Positions 15,361-23,489 are shown, counted from the stretch's first letter. The stretch is DNA of 33,192 nt from DASZVN01 sp035547055 (GCA_035547055.1 DASZVN010000035.1:1-33192), one strand, 5' to 3'. The notes: a model not told the origin generated them from the sequence alone. Translations and numbers: made by a program.

Positions 15361-15932
15361 AGCGGGCCTGGCATGCCGTCCGCCTACGCCCGCTCCCGCG
15401 CGGGAGCGGGGCGGCGGCAGCCGTGTGTGCGCTTCTCCTCGCCTTCTCGCTCACGGGGTGCAAGCAGTGGATGGAGCGGCAGCCGCGCTACGACACCTAT
15501 GCGCCCTCCTCGCTGTGGCCGAACGGCAGCGAGGCGCAGCATCCGCCCGCAGGTACCGTCGCGCAGGGCGACCTCGCCTATGCGGCGGCGCTCGCGAGCC
15601 CGCCGGACGTGACGCCGGCGCTCCTGGCCCGCGGGCAGGAGCGCTTCGACATCTACTGCGCGCCCTGCCACGGCAAGGGCGGCGACGGCGACGGGCCGGT
15701 GGTGCAGCGCGGATTTCCGGCGCCGCCGTCCTACCATTCGGCGCGGCTGCTGGCGGCACCGGCCCGGCATTTCATCGACGTCATCACCAATGGCTACGGC
15801 GTGATGTACTCCTACGCCGACCGCGTCGCGCCGCGCGACCGCTGGGCCATCGTCGCCTATATCCGCGCGCTCCAGCAATCGCGCCGCACCCTCCTCGCCG
15901 AAGCGCCCGCGGCGCGGGAGCACCTGAAGTGA
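15357..15932 (+). CDS. actE: Alternative complex III subunit ActE, monoheme cytochrome c lipoprotein
   Basis: 191 residues. Periplasmic monoheme cytochrome that passes electrons from ActA/ActB towards the oxidase. The signal segment ends in the lipobox FSLTGC, so C35 should be lipidated. Then MERQPRYDTYAPSSLWPNGS, typical of ActE, the heme site CAPCHGKGGDGDG (C101), and a candidate Met ligand in NGYGVMYSYADRV. The GTG start at 15357 overlaps actD. The region before the hydrophobic core (RLRPLPRGSGA) is unusually long and is encoded by a perfect 22-bp palindrome. GTGA overlap with actF. Confidence 0.9.
   Translation: MKRAWHAVRLRPLPRGSGAAAAVCALLLAFSLTGCKQWMERQPRYDTYAPSSLWPNGSEAQHPPAGTVAQGDLAYAAALASPPDVTPALLARGQERFDIYCAPCHGKGGDGDGPVVQRGFPAPPSYHSARLLAAPARHFIDVITNGYGVMYSYADRVAPRDRWAIVAYIRALQQSRRTLLAEAPAAREHLK
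15389..15410. repeat. Perfect 22-bp palindrome in the actE signal-peptide region
   Basis: CCCGCTCCCGC followed directly by its reverse complement GCGGGAGCGGG, with no loop. It encodes RPLPRGSG-like residues ahead of the hydrophobic core of the ActE signal peptide. It may be a small repeat core or a structure affecting translation. Confidence 0.6.
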
Positions 15933-16960
15933 GCGGGCGGCTCGGCATGGCGCTTGCGATCGCCGGCGGTCTTGCCGCGCTGGCGCTCGTCGCCGGCGGC
16001 TTCTTCGCGACGGCGGCCGTGCTCCAGGGCTGGCTGGTCGCGCTGGTGTTCTGGTCGAGCCTGCCGATCGGCGCGCTGGTTCTCCTCCTGATCCATCGCC
16101 TGACCGGCGGCCGCTGGGGCGAGGCGATGATGCCGGTGCTGGCGCCGACGGCGACGCTGGTGCCGCTGTTCGCGGTGCTGTTCGTGCCGGTGCTGGCGGC
16201 GCTGGCGACGGTCTATCCGTGGGCTGCCGAGCCGGGCGCGCTGCCGGGCGACGTCGTCTCGGCCTACCTCAACCTGCCGGGCTACGTGCTCCGCACCCTC
16301 CTCGCGTTCATCGGGTGGACCATCTTCCTGCTCGCCGTGGTGCGGTTCGGCGCCGGCCCCCCGCTCGCCGCCCTCGGCCTCCTTTTCCACGGCGTCCTCA
16401 TCAGCGCGATCGCCGTCGATTGGGCGATGTCGACCGACCCGCATGACCACTCGACCGCCTTCGCCGCACTGTTCGCTTGCCAGCAACTCCTCGCTGCGCT
16501 GGCATGGACCGCGCTGTTCGCCCCCGCGATCGCGGACGAGCAGGCGCGGCGCGATCTCGCCGGGCTCATGATCGCGACGCTGGTGGGGGTGTTCTACCTC
16601 GCACTGATGACCTTGATCGTGAGCTGGTACGGCGACCTGCCCCACCCGGCCGCGTGGTTCCACGCCCGCGTCCGCGGCGGCTGGGAGCTTGTGATTGCGC
16701 TGGTCTTCCTGCTCCAGGCGGCCGTCCCCTTCCTGATCCTGCTGCCGGCCTCGCACCGGCGCTCGCCGCCCTGGCTTCAGGCCGCCGGCGGCACGATCCT
16801 CGTCGGCGTCGCGCTCCATGTCGCGTGGTGGATGGGCCCGACTTTCCGTCCCGGCGCAATGGTCGCGGCCGTTCTTGCCGTAATCGCGATCGGGGCGGCG
16901 TTCATGCTCGGCTGGCGCCGCTTTGCGCCGGCGGCGGCGCTGGAGGCCGACCATGGCTGA
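15929..16960 (+). CDS. actF: Alternative complex III subunit ActF, polytopic membrane protein
   Basis: 343 residues, about ten hydrophobic spans. ActF resembles a shortened ActC and completes the membrane arm. Landmarks: FWSSLPIGALVLLLIHRLTGG, PGYVLRTLLAFIGWTIF, ISAIAVDWAMSTDPHDHST, MTLIVSWYGDLPHPAAWF and a final IAIGAAFMLGWRR. The VDWAMS and YLNLPGYVLR-type stretches are typical of the family. GTG at 15929 overlaps actE, and the stop is 8 bases inside the next gene. Confidence 0.9.
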   Translation: MSGRLGMALAIAGGLAALALVAGGFFATAAVLQGWLVALVFWSSLPIGALVLLLIHRLTGGRWGEAMMPVLAPTATLVPLFAVLFVPVLAALATVYPWAAEPGALPGDVVSAYLNLPGYVLRTLLAFIGWTIFLLAVVRFGAGPPLAALGLLFHGVLISAIAVDWAMSTDPHDHSTAFAALFACQQLLAALAWTALFAPAIADEQARRDLAGLMIATLVGVFYLALMTLIVSWYGDLPHPAAWFHARVRGGWELVIALVFLLQAAVPFLILLPASHRRSPPWLQAAGGTILVGVALHVAWWMGPTFRPGAMVAAVLAVIAIGAAFMLGWRRFAPAAALEADHG

Positions 16961-17357
16961 CGCCGCACGCGAGGAGCGCGACCCGCGCGAAGCTCCCACG
17001 GTCCACCACGGCATCGTAGTCGCGGTGGTCGCGATCGCGCTGGTGCTGGTCGCGATCGCGCTGGCGGTGCTCTGGGTGACCTACCGCTCGGCGATCGGTC
17101 CGATCGCGGCCATCACGCCGCCTGTCCGTTTCCCGGCGCCGGGGCTCGGCTTCCATCAAGGCGCGGAACGGCGCGACCAGGAAGCGGAAAAGGAATCGAT
17201 CCTCGGCAGCTATGGCTGGATCGACCGCGATGCCGGCATCGTGCGGGTGCCGATCGGCGAGGCGATGAAGCTCGTCGCCGGGCGCGGCCAGGCCGCGTTC
17301 GACCCCCTTCCCGACCTTGGCGGGCGCAATCCGCCCGCCGCGCGTCCAGGCGGCTGA
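16953..17357 (+). CDS. Uncharacterised single-span membrane protein between actF and coxB
   Basis: 134 residues. One membrane span near the N-terminus (GIVVAVVAIALVLVAIALAV) and a short outward domain. A conserved-looking motif ILGSYGWIDRDAGIVRVP is followed by IGEAMKLVAGRG. I recall this GWxD...GxVRxP pattern from small proteins in other complex III/oxidase clusters, but I know of no function. It overlaps actF by 8 bases and sits 3 bases before coxB, so it is part of the operon. Assembly or docking between the complex III and oxidase blocks is a guess from position. It has no heme motif, copper motif or lipobox. Confidence 0.8.
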   Translation: MADAAREERDPREAPTVHHGIVVAVVAIALVLVAIALAVLWVTYRSAIGPIAAITPPVRFPAPGLGFHQGAERRDQEAEKESILGSYGWIDRDAGIVRVPIGEAMKLVAGRGQAAFDPLPDLGGRNPPAARPGG

Positions 17358-17360
17358 GCG

Positions 17361-18305
17361 ATGCACGCGACGCTGCCGCTGTTCCCGATCGAGGCCTCGG
17401 TCCAGGCCGGGCGCACCGACGAGCTGTTCTTCATCGTGCTTGGCATGTCGGTCGTGGTGCTCGGCGTCGTCGCCGCGCTGGTGATCGGCTTCGCCATCCG
17501 CTACCGCCGCGGCTCACCCGCGAAGCGCGGCCCGCTGCCGCCCCTCATCAGCCGCGAGATCGAGATCGCATGGACAGCGGGGACGCTGTTCACCTTCCTC
17601 TTCGTCTTCTGGTGGGCGAGCTCGCTCCAGCTCGCCGCGAAGGCGCCGCCGGCCGACGCCATGCCGATCCGCGTTCTCGCCAAGCAGTGGATGTGGAAGA
17701 TGGAGCACCCCAACGGCGTCCGCGAGATCAATACGCTGCACGTGCCGATCGGCCGCCCGGTGCGGCTGATCATGACGTCGCAGGACGTGATCCACAGCTT
17801 CTACGTCCCGGTGTTCCGGATGAAGCAGGACGTCCTGCCGGGCCGCACCACGACGACCTGGTTCCAGGCCACCCGGACCGGCACCTTCCGGCTCGAATGC
17901 GCTGAGTTCTGCGGCACCGACCACGCCCGCATGCTCGGCAGCATCGTGGTGATGAGCGCGCCTGATTTCGCGCTCTGGTCGGAGGCCCAGCCGGAGAGCG
18001 ATAGCCTTGCGCAGAAGGGCGCGGCCTTGTTCCGCACCCTCGGCTGCTCGGGATGCCACGCGACGCAGTCGGCCGTGAAAGCACCCGACCTCGCCGGGCT
18101 CTACGGCCGTGCGGTGCGCCTCGCCGACGGTCGGACCGTGAAGGCCGACGACGCCTATATCCGCGATTCGATCCTGCAGCCGTTGAAAGACATCGTCGCC
18201 GGCTACCAGCCGATCATGCCGAGCTTCGCCGGCGCGGTCAGCGACGCCGACCTGCAGGACCTCATTGCCTATGTCCGCTCGCTGAAAGACGGAGGCACGC
18301 CATGA
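17361..18305 (+). CDS. coxB: Cytochrome c oxidase subunit II with fused cytochrome c (caa3 type)
   Basis: 314 residues. Two N-terminal membrane spans (LFFIVLGMSVVVLGVVAAL and WTAGTLFTFLFVFWWASSL), then a cupredoxin domain with the complete binuclear CuA site: H145 in VIHSFYVP and CAEFCGTDHARM (C180, C184, H188, M191). A C-terminal cytochrome c domain follows with CSGCH (C229-H233) and a likely Met ligand in YQPIMPSF. The fused heme domain defines a caa3 oxidase, able to take electrons directly from ActA or ActE. The stop overlaps coxA as ATGA. No lipobox is seen. Confidence 0.93.
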   Translation: MHATLPLFPIEASVQAGRTDELFFIVLGMSVVVLGVVAALVIGFAIRYRRGSPAKRGPLPPLISREIEIAWTAGTLFTFLFVFWWASSLQLAAKAPPADAMPIRVLAKQWMWKMEHPNGVREINTLHVPIGRPVRLIMTSQDVIHSFYVPVFRMKQDVLPGRTTTTWFQATRTGTFRLECAEFCGTDHARMLGSIVVMSAPDFALWSEAQPESDSLAQKGAALFRTLGCSGCHATQSAVKAPDLAGLYGRAVRLADGRTVKADDAYIRDSILQPLKDIVAGYQPIMPSFAGAVSDADLQDLIAYVRSLKDGGTP

Positions 18306-19987
18306 CCGACGCCGCGCTCGGCCGCGTCCCGCGCGAGTTCCGCCGCAGCTATCTCGGCGAGGGCTCGACGCTGCTGTCGTGGCTCACGACCACAGACCAC
18401 AAGCGCATCGCGATCCTCTACGCCATCACCATCACGGTGTTCTTCTTCATCGGTGGGGCGGCCATCGGCATCGTCCGGCTCGAGCTGATGACGCCCCAGG
18501 CCGACGTGGTCTCGGCCGATACCTACAACCGCCTTTTCACCATGCACGGCGTCATCATGGTGTGGTTCTTCCTCGTGCCGTCGATCCCGACCACGTTCGG
18601 CAATTTCCTCCTGCCGTTGATGATCGGTGCGCCTGACATGGCGTTTCCGCGCCTCAACCTGCTGAGCTGGTACGTCGCCCTCCTCGCCGGCGTCATCGCC
18701 ATCGTCGCCATCGTCACGGGTGTCGGTGATACCGGCTGGACCTTCTACACCCCGCTCTCGACCGAGTATGCGACCGGCCACGTCGCCTGGACCGCGCTCG
18801 CGATCTTCGTCATGGGCTTCTCGTCGATCGCGACCGGGATCAACTTCATCGCCACCACCCACATGCTGCGCGCACCGGGCATGACTTGGTTTCGCCTGCC
18901 GCTGTTCGTGTGGGCGATGTATGCGGTGTCGATCGTGATGGTGCTGGCGACGCCGGTGCTCGCGATCACGCTGCTCTTGGTCATGGTCGAGCGAGTGCTC
19001 GGGCTGCCGATCTTCGAGTCGACGCTCGGCGGCGACCCGCTGCTGTTTCAGCACCTGTTCTGGTTCTACAGCCACCCTGCCGTCTACATCATGATCCTGC
19101 CGGCGATGGGCGTCGCGTCCGAGGTCATCCCCTGCTTCGCCCGCCGACGCGTCTTCGGCTACGCCTTCATGGTCTATGCCATGATCGCGATCGCCGGGAT
19201 CGGCTTCATGGTCTGGGGCCACCACATGTTCGTCTCGGGCCAGTCGAACTTCGCAAACCTCGTGTTCTCCTTCCTCTCCTTCGTCGTGGCCGTGCCATCG
19301 GCGATCAAGGTGTTCAACTGGACGGCGACGCTCTATCGCGGCCAGATCACCTTCGAGGCTGCGATGCTCTACGCGCTCGGCTTCGTCGGTCTGTTCGCGC
19401 TCGGCGGCGTCACCGGGCTGATGCTGGCATGCGTCCCGATCGACATCCACGTCACCGACACCTATTTCGTCGTCGCCCATTTCCACTACATCATGGTCGG
19501 CGGCACCGTGTCGGCGTTCTTCGCCGGATTGCATTACTGGTGGCCCAAGATCACCGGCCGGCTTTATCCCGAGAGCTGGGCCCGCTTCGCCGCGATCCTG
19601 ATGTTCTTCGGGTTCAATTTCACGTTCTTCCCGCAGTTCATCCTCGGCTATCTCGGGATGCCGCGGCGCTACCAAGTCTATCCGCCCGAGTTCCAGGCCT
19701 ATCACGTCATGTCGTCGATGGGCGCCTCGGTGCTCGCGGCCGCCTATCTGCTCCCGCTCGGCTATCTGATGTGGTCGCTGTTCTGGGGCCGGAAGGCCGG
19801 CGACAACCCGTGGGGCGCGACCGGGCTCGAATGGCAGACCTCCTCGCCCCCGCCCAAGCGGAACTTCCTGGCGACGCCGCGGGTCATGGCCGGTCCGTAC
19901 GAATACCACCCCGCCGAGGAGTCACCCGAAGCTGCCGGCGCCCCGATGAGCCGCGAGCCCCATCGCTCCCAAGGAGGCGGAGCATGA
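18302..19987 (+). CDS. coxA: Cytochrome c oxidase subunit I, A2-type heme-copper oxidase
   Basis: 561 residues with about twelve membrane spans; catalyses oxygen reduction and proton pumping. Low-spin heme ligands lie in FTMHGVIMVW and VVAHFHYIM, CuB ligands in YSHPAVY and WGHHMF, and the high-spin heme His in the same VAHFHY stretch. The helix VI sequence is YSHPAV (Y256-V261) in place of the glutamate-containing HPEV of A1 oxidases, which defines the A2 subfamily. The cross-linked tyrosine (Y262) is kept. D-channel entrance residues are suggested by GAPDMAFPRLN. The C-terminal tail is hydrophilic. ATGA overlaps at both ends. Confidence 0.95.
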   Translation: MTDAALGRVPREFRRSYLGEGSTLLSWLTTTDHKRIAILYAITITVFFFIGGAAIGIVRLELMTPQADVVSADTYNRLFTMHGVIMVWFFLVPSIPTTFGNFLLPLMIGAPDMAFPRLNLLSWYVALLAGVIAIVAIVTGVGDTGWTFYTPLSTEYATGHVAWTALAIFVMGFSSIATGINFIATTHMLRAPGMTWFRLPLFVWAMYAVSIVMVLATPVLAITLLLVMVERVLGLPIFESTLGGDPLLFQHLFWFYSHPAVYIMILPAMGVASEVIPCFARRRVFGYAFMVYAMIAIAGIGFMVWGHHMFVSGQSNFANLVFSFLSFVVAVPSAIKVFNWTATLYRGQITFEAAMLYALGFVGLFALGGVTGLMLACVPIDIHVTDTYFVVAHFHYIMVGGTVSAFFAGLHYWWPKITGRLYPESWARFAAILMFFGFNFTFFPQFILGYLGMPRRYQVYPPEFQAYHVMSSMGASVLAAAYLLPLGYLMWSLFWGRKAGDNPWGATGLEWQTSSPPPKRNFLATPRVMAGPYEYHPAEESPEAAGAPMSREPHRSQGGGA

Positions 19988-20613
19988 GCGACGCCGCGCT
20001 TCGCGAGCCGTGGGAGGACCTCCACCGCCAGCGCGAGGCGGCGCGCCTCGGCATGTGGGTGTTCCTGGCGACCGAGGTCCTGTTCTTCGGCGGCCTGTTC
20101 CTCGGCTATTCGGCGATGCGGGTGGCGCACCCGGCTGCCTTCGCCGAGGCCGCGAGGGAGACCCGCTTCTGGTTCGGCAGCGCCAATCTGGCGCTCCTGA
20201 TGACGAGCAGCGCCACCATGACGGTGGCGGTCCGCGGTGCCCGCGCCGGCTTCGCCGGCATGGCGCGCTGGTGCCTGCTCATGACCGCGCTGATCGGCAT
20301 CGGCTTCATCGCGGTCAAAGGCGTGGAATACCACCTCGACCTCGACGACGGCCTCTGGCCCGGGCCCGGCTTCGCACTCGGCATGGCGCCCGGCCAGATC
20401 TTCTGGGGCTTCTATTGGGTGATGACCGGCATCCACGCCGTCCATCTCACCATCGGGATCGTCCTGGTGCTGCGGCTCGCCCTTCTGTCCTGGCGCGGGC
20501 TTATCGGCCTTCGCGACAACCCGCAGATGCCGGTGGTCGGGCTCTATTGGCACTTCGTCGACATCGTCTGGATGTGCCTCTACCCCCTGCTCTACCTCGT
20601 GGGCCGGACATGA
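19984..20613 (+). CDS. coxC: Cytochrome c oxidase subunit III
   Basis: 209 residues, five predicted membrane spans. A heme-copper oxidase subunit III that stabilises the catalytic core. Landmarks: LGMWVFLATEVLFFGGLFLGY at the N-terminus, WFGSANLALLMTSSATMT, GQIFWGFYWVMTGIHAVH and YWHFVDIVWMCLYPLLYL at the end, all typical of short bacterial subunit III. The hydrophilic N-terminus is short. ATGA overlaps with coxA and with the next gene. Confidence 0.93.
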   Translation: MSDAALREPWEDLHRQREAARLGMWVFLATEVLFFGGLFLGYSAMRVAHPAAFAEAARETRFWFGSANLALLMTSSATMTVAVRGARAGFAGMARWCLLMTALIGIGFIAVKGVEYHLDLDDGLWPGPGFALGMAPGQIFWGFYWVMTGIHAVHLTIGIVLVLRLALLSWRGLIGLRDNPQMPVVGLYWHFVDIVWMCLYPLLYLVGRT

Positions 20614-20903
20614 GCGCCGAGCAGCCGAGCCGGCGGGCGATCATCGGCCAGGCGCTTGTGCTGTGGGCGGTGCTGATCGTGCTCCTCGCGATCGCGGCGG
20701 TAACGGCGCATATCGACCTCGCGCCGTTCAACGTGCCGATCATGCTGGTCGCGGCGGCAATTGAGGTGGCCCTGGTCGCCGTGGTCGGGATGGAGCTCGA
20801 CCGCTCGCCGGCGCTGCTCCGGCTCGCCGCGGTCACCGGGGTGATCTGGCTCGTCATCATGTTCACGCTGAGCTTCAGCGACTTTCTGACCCGCGCCGGC
20901 TGA
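20610..20903 (+). CDS. coxD: Cytochrome c oxidase subunit IV, prokaryotic type
   Basis: 97 residues, three membrane spans, the usual size of the small prokaryotic subunit IV found last in caa3 operons. The sequence has AALIVLLAIAAVTAHIDL-like first span residues (LWAVLIVLLAIAAVTAHID), NVPIMLVAAAIEVALVAVV and VIWLVIMFTLSFSDFLTR; the final span with SFSD is family-typical. It is the last gene of the operon. No Cox11, Sco or heme A synthase gene follows, so assembly factors must be encoded elsewhere. Confidence 0.85.
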   Translation: MSAEQPSRRAIIGQALVLWAVLIVLLAIAAVTAHIDLAPFNVPIMLVAAAIEVALVAVVGMELDRSPALLRLAAVTGVIWLVIMFTLSFSDFLTRAG

Positions 20904-20921
20904 ACCTGCCACGGCGGGGCC

Positions 20922-20934
20922 GCCCCTCCGGGGC
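20922..20934 (+). terminator. Weak candidate terminator at the end of the respiratory operon
   Basis: GCCCC-TCC-GGGGC hairpin 19 bases after the coxD stop, inside a GC-rich stretch with overlapping alternative pairings (GGCGGGGC/GCCCC). No T-run follows. It sits just before the next candidate promoter. Confidence 0.3.
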
Positions 20935-20939
20935 AAGCT

Positions 20940-20964
20940 GGAACGCAAGCGCAGCTAGCTGGTT
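20940..20964 (+). promoter_or_regulatory. Near-consensus EcfG-type promoter for the peptidoglycan-binding protein gene
   Basis: GGAAC (20940-20944), 16 bases, GGTT (20961-20964). The -35 element is exact; the -10 differs from CGTT at one base. It lies 70 bases before the ATG at 21035 in correct orientation. This is weaker evidence than the three exact matches in the window. Confidence 0.4.
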
Positions 20965-21034
20965 AGCCTAGTGAAGCGGCGCCACGGCGCGCCGCTTATT
21001 CGCTTCTCGCCATCACGAACCACGGAGACTCTCA

Positions 21035-21544
21035 ATGAAGAGCATCGCCCTGGCATTGGTCGCAGCCACCGCGCTATCGCTTCCCGCGCTTGCACAGACC
21101 TCGCCGACTGCCAACGAGCAGACCCAGACCCCATCCTCGCAGGTGCAGACGAGCCCCTCGGGCGGCATGCAATCGAACAAGAGCGAAATCTCAACCCCGA
21201 TTTCGCCGGAAAGCCTGAGCAAGCAGCAGATCAAGCAGGTGCAGCAGGCGCTGAACCAGAACGGATTTCAGAACGTGAAGCCGGATGGCGTCTGGGGACC
21301 GGACACGGCAGACGCGCTGAAGCAATTCCAGCAGAAGCAGAACATCCAGGCGAACGGAGAGCTCGACCAGCAGACCCTGTCGGCGCTGAACGTCCAGGTC
21401 AGCAGCTCGATGCAGCAAGGCCGCGCCGCGACCGGCATGCCGCCCGAACAGAACAATGCGAGCGGCGGGATGGACGAGAACAACGGCGCAAAGTCCATCA
21501 CCGGCAGCGGGATGAAGCCCGGGAGCGGCACGAGCGCGCACTGA
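21035..21544 (+). CDS. Exported peptidoglycan-binding-domain protein
   Basis: 169 residues. Signal peptide SIALALVAATALSLPALAQ; then a Gln/Ser/Thr-rich linker. One PG_binding_1 domain at about residues 62-115 (IKQVQQALNQNGF, DGVWGPDTADALKQFQQ, NGELDQQTLSALN), and a glycine/asparagine-rich disordered tail. No catalytic domain is attached, so it probably acts as a wall-binding or stress protein. ATG at 21035 has GGAG 8 bases upstream. Codon use is less GC-biased (many Gln, Asn, Ser) than in the neighbours, as fits its composition. It converges on glk with 18 bases between. Confidence 0.85.
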   Translation: MKSIALALVAATALSLPALAQTSPTANEQTQTPSSQVQTSPSGGMQSNKSEISTPISPESLSKQQIKQVQQALNQNGFQNVKPDGVWGPDTADALKQFQQKQNIQANGELDQQTLSALNVQVSSSMQQGRAATGMPPEQNNASGGMDENNGAKSITGSGMKPGSGTSAH

Positions 21545-21562
21545 CCAGCACAACGAACGGCC

Positions 21563-22519
21563 TCAGGCGTGGTCGCCGGCGATCGCGGCGCAGCCGCGGA
21601 GCGCCGGCTGGCCGTCGAGGCGGACCAGATTGACCGCGATGCCGGCAAGGAGCCCGTCGAAGGGCGCCTTGTCGGCGAAGACCGTGCGGAAGCGCGCTGC
21701 CTCGACGAAGCCGGCGAGATGCGCGAGCACGCCGCCGGCGAGATAGACCCCGCCATGGGCGAGAAACGCCAGCGCCATGTCGCCGGCGAAACGCGCCAGC
21801 AGCCCGAGCAGGAGCGCCACCGCCTCCTCCGCCCGGGCCTCGCCGGCGGTCGCCGCGGCGACGATCGCCGGGGCGTCGCGATCGACACCCGTCTGGCCGT
21901 CCAGCGTGCGGATCGCGTGGTCGAGATTGGACAGGCCGGGACCGGAGATCACCGTCTCGGCCTGGACCCTGCCGAAGCGCTTGCGCAGCACGTCGAACAG
22001 GGCAGTCTCGCGCGGGCCGATCGCCGCGCATTCGACGTGGCCGGCTTCGCTCGGCACTGCGATCCAGCGCCCGTCGACGTGGAGGAGGCCGGCGACGCCG
22101 AGACCGGTGCCCGGCCCGAGCGCGACCTTGGCACCGTCGCGTCGCGGCGGCGCGCCGAGCGGCGTCAGCTCGTCGTCGTGGAGATAGGGCAGCGCTCGCG
22201 CCAGGGCGACGAAGTCGTTCACGACATCGAGCCGTGCGAGGCCATGGTCGCGGGCGAATTCATCGGTATCGAACACCCAGTCGCGGTTGGTCAGCTTCAC
22301 GTGGTGGCCGTCGATCGGGCCGGCGACCGCGAAGACGCCCCTGCCCGGCTTGGCGCCGGTCCGCCTCCCATAGTCGGCGAGCGCATCGCCCAGGCTGCCG
22401 TAGCGCTCGTTCTCGAGGGCGATGATCGAGGCCGGATCCGGCTCGATCCCATCCGGTCCGACCAGGGCGAAGCGGCTGTAGGTGCCGCCGATATCGGCGA
22501 CGATGACGGGCGCGGCCAT
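21563..22519 (-). CDS. glk: Glucokinase
   Basis: 318 residues, the usual length of the bacterial Glk family. Cytosolic ATP-dependent phosphorylation of glucose to glucose 6-phosphate. Motifs: VIVADIGGTYSRFALV (phosphate-1 loop), FAVAGPIDGHHVKLTNRDW, VVNDFVALARALPYL with the catalytic aspartate, ALGPGTGLGVAGLL, and EAGHVECAAIGPRE with the sugar-contacting glutamate and histidine. The C-terminal part has HGGVYLAGGVL. It stands alone with about 40 bases to the LysR gene behind it; no obvious promoter or sugar-pathway partner was seen. Confidence 0.92.
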   Translation of the reverse strand: MAAPVIVADIGGTYSRFALVGPDGIEPDPASIIALENERYGSLGDALADYGRRTGAKPGRGVFAVAGPIDGHHVKLTNRDWVFDTDEFARDHGLARLDVVNDFVALARALPYLHDDELTPLGAPPRRDGAKVALGPGTGLGVAGLLHVDGRWIAVPSEAGHVECAAIGPRETALFDVLRKRFGRVQAETVISGPGLSNLDHAIRTLDGQTGVDRDAPAIVAAATAGEARAEEAVALLLGLLARFAGDMALAFLAHGGVYLAGGVLAHLAGFVEAARFRTVFADKAPFDGLLAGIAVNLVRLDGQPALRGCAAIAGDHA

Positions 22520-22559
22520 GGCGCCGTGATGTACCGGCCGGCCGCCGGGGCGGCAAGGC

Positions 22560-23471
22560 TCAGGCTGCGAGCGCCGGGCCGAGGGCGGAGCGCACCAGCG
22601 CGGCGAAGCGCTCGACGGCAGGGTCGAGCGGCCGGCGCACGCCGAAGGCTTCCCGGATGTCGAGGTCGGGCACCGCGACGTCCAGACGGACTAGCTGCCC
22701 GGCCTCGACCAGCGCCTCGGCATCGCCGACGAAGAGGCAGGCGATGCCGCGACCGCGCACCGCCATGTCCTTGACGATCTCGCCGTAGTGAGCCTGGAAC
22801 GCCACCGGATAGCCAGCGATGCCGATGGAGGCGAGCGTCCGCGTGACGATGCCGCCGAACTGCGAGCCTCTGACGGGCAGGATGAAGGGGTGGCGGGCGA
22901 TTTCGGCGGCGGCGAGGCGGTGACGTCCCGCGAGCGGATGGCTCGGCGCGACGAACAGGCCGCCGGGCTCCGCGCGCAGCTTGCGGGAAGCGATGTCGGC
23001 CGGCGGCCCGTCGGAGACGAAATAACCGAGATCGGCCTCGCCCTCCTTCAGTGCCCGCACCACGTCCTCATAGGAGCCGCTGCGGATGACCGGCGTCACC
23101 GCCGGGTAACGCCGCAGGAACTCCGGGAGGCGCGGCTGGATCCAGCGCTCCATGATGTAGTGCTGGGCAATGACCCCGATCTCGCGCGTCGCCATCCCGT
23201 CGCGACTGCGTGGCAGCCCGGCAGCGATCGCCTCGGCCTGGGCCAGCAAGGCGGTCGCCTCCCGATAGAGTCGGCGGCCATGCTCGGTCAGCGTGGCGCG
23301 GGTGCCGCGACGGCGCTCCAAGAGGAGGCAGCCGGCTTCGGCTTCCAGCGCGCGAACGTGATTGCTGACCGAAGGCTGGGTGATCTCGAGCCGCGCGGCT
23401 CCCGCAGCGAAGCTCCCGGCATCCACGACCGCGACGAACACTTCGAGCTGGCGGAAGGTGGCGTGCAGCAT
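22560..23471 (-). CDS. LysR-family transcriptional regulator
   Basis: 303 residues. An N-terminal winged helix-turn-helix (FRQLEVFVAVVDAGSFAAGA, then LEITQPSVSNHVRALEAEAG, LLERR) at residues 6-63, and a C-terminal effector-binding domain of the periplasmic-binding-protein fold (IGVIAQHYIMERWIQPRLPEF and GLFVAPSHPLAGR). It is transcribed away from the DUF3237-oxygenase-GMC-SBP genes, the usual layout for a LysR regulator controlling its divergent neighbours. A dyad-rich candidate operator lies in the gap. The inducer is unknown; a product of the oxygenase pathway is plausible. Confidence 0.92.
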   Translation of the reverse strand: MLHATFRQLEVFVAVVDAGSFAAGAARLEITQPSVSNHVRALEAEAGCLLLERRRGTRATLTEHGRRLYREATALLAQAEAIAAGLPRSRDGMATREIGVIAQHYIMERWIQPRLPEFLRRYPAVTPVIRSGSYEDVVRALKEGEADLGYFVSDGPPADIASRKLRAEPGGLFVAPSHPLAGRHRLAAAEIARHPFILPVRGSQFGGIVTRTLASIGIAGYPVAFQAHYGEIVKDMAVRGRGIACLFVGDAEALVEAGQLVRLDVAVPDLDIREAFGVRRPLDPAVERFAALVRSALGPALAA

Positions 23472-23489
23472 GGTTGCTGCTCCCGGCCG

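Noticed and set aside
19067..19087. Loss of the helix VI glutamate of CoxA as a sign of a defective oxidase
   Set aside because: The YSHPAV motif is the established A2-subfamily replacement and all heme and CuB ligands are present.
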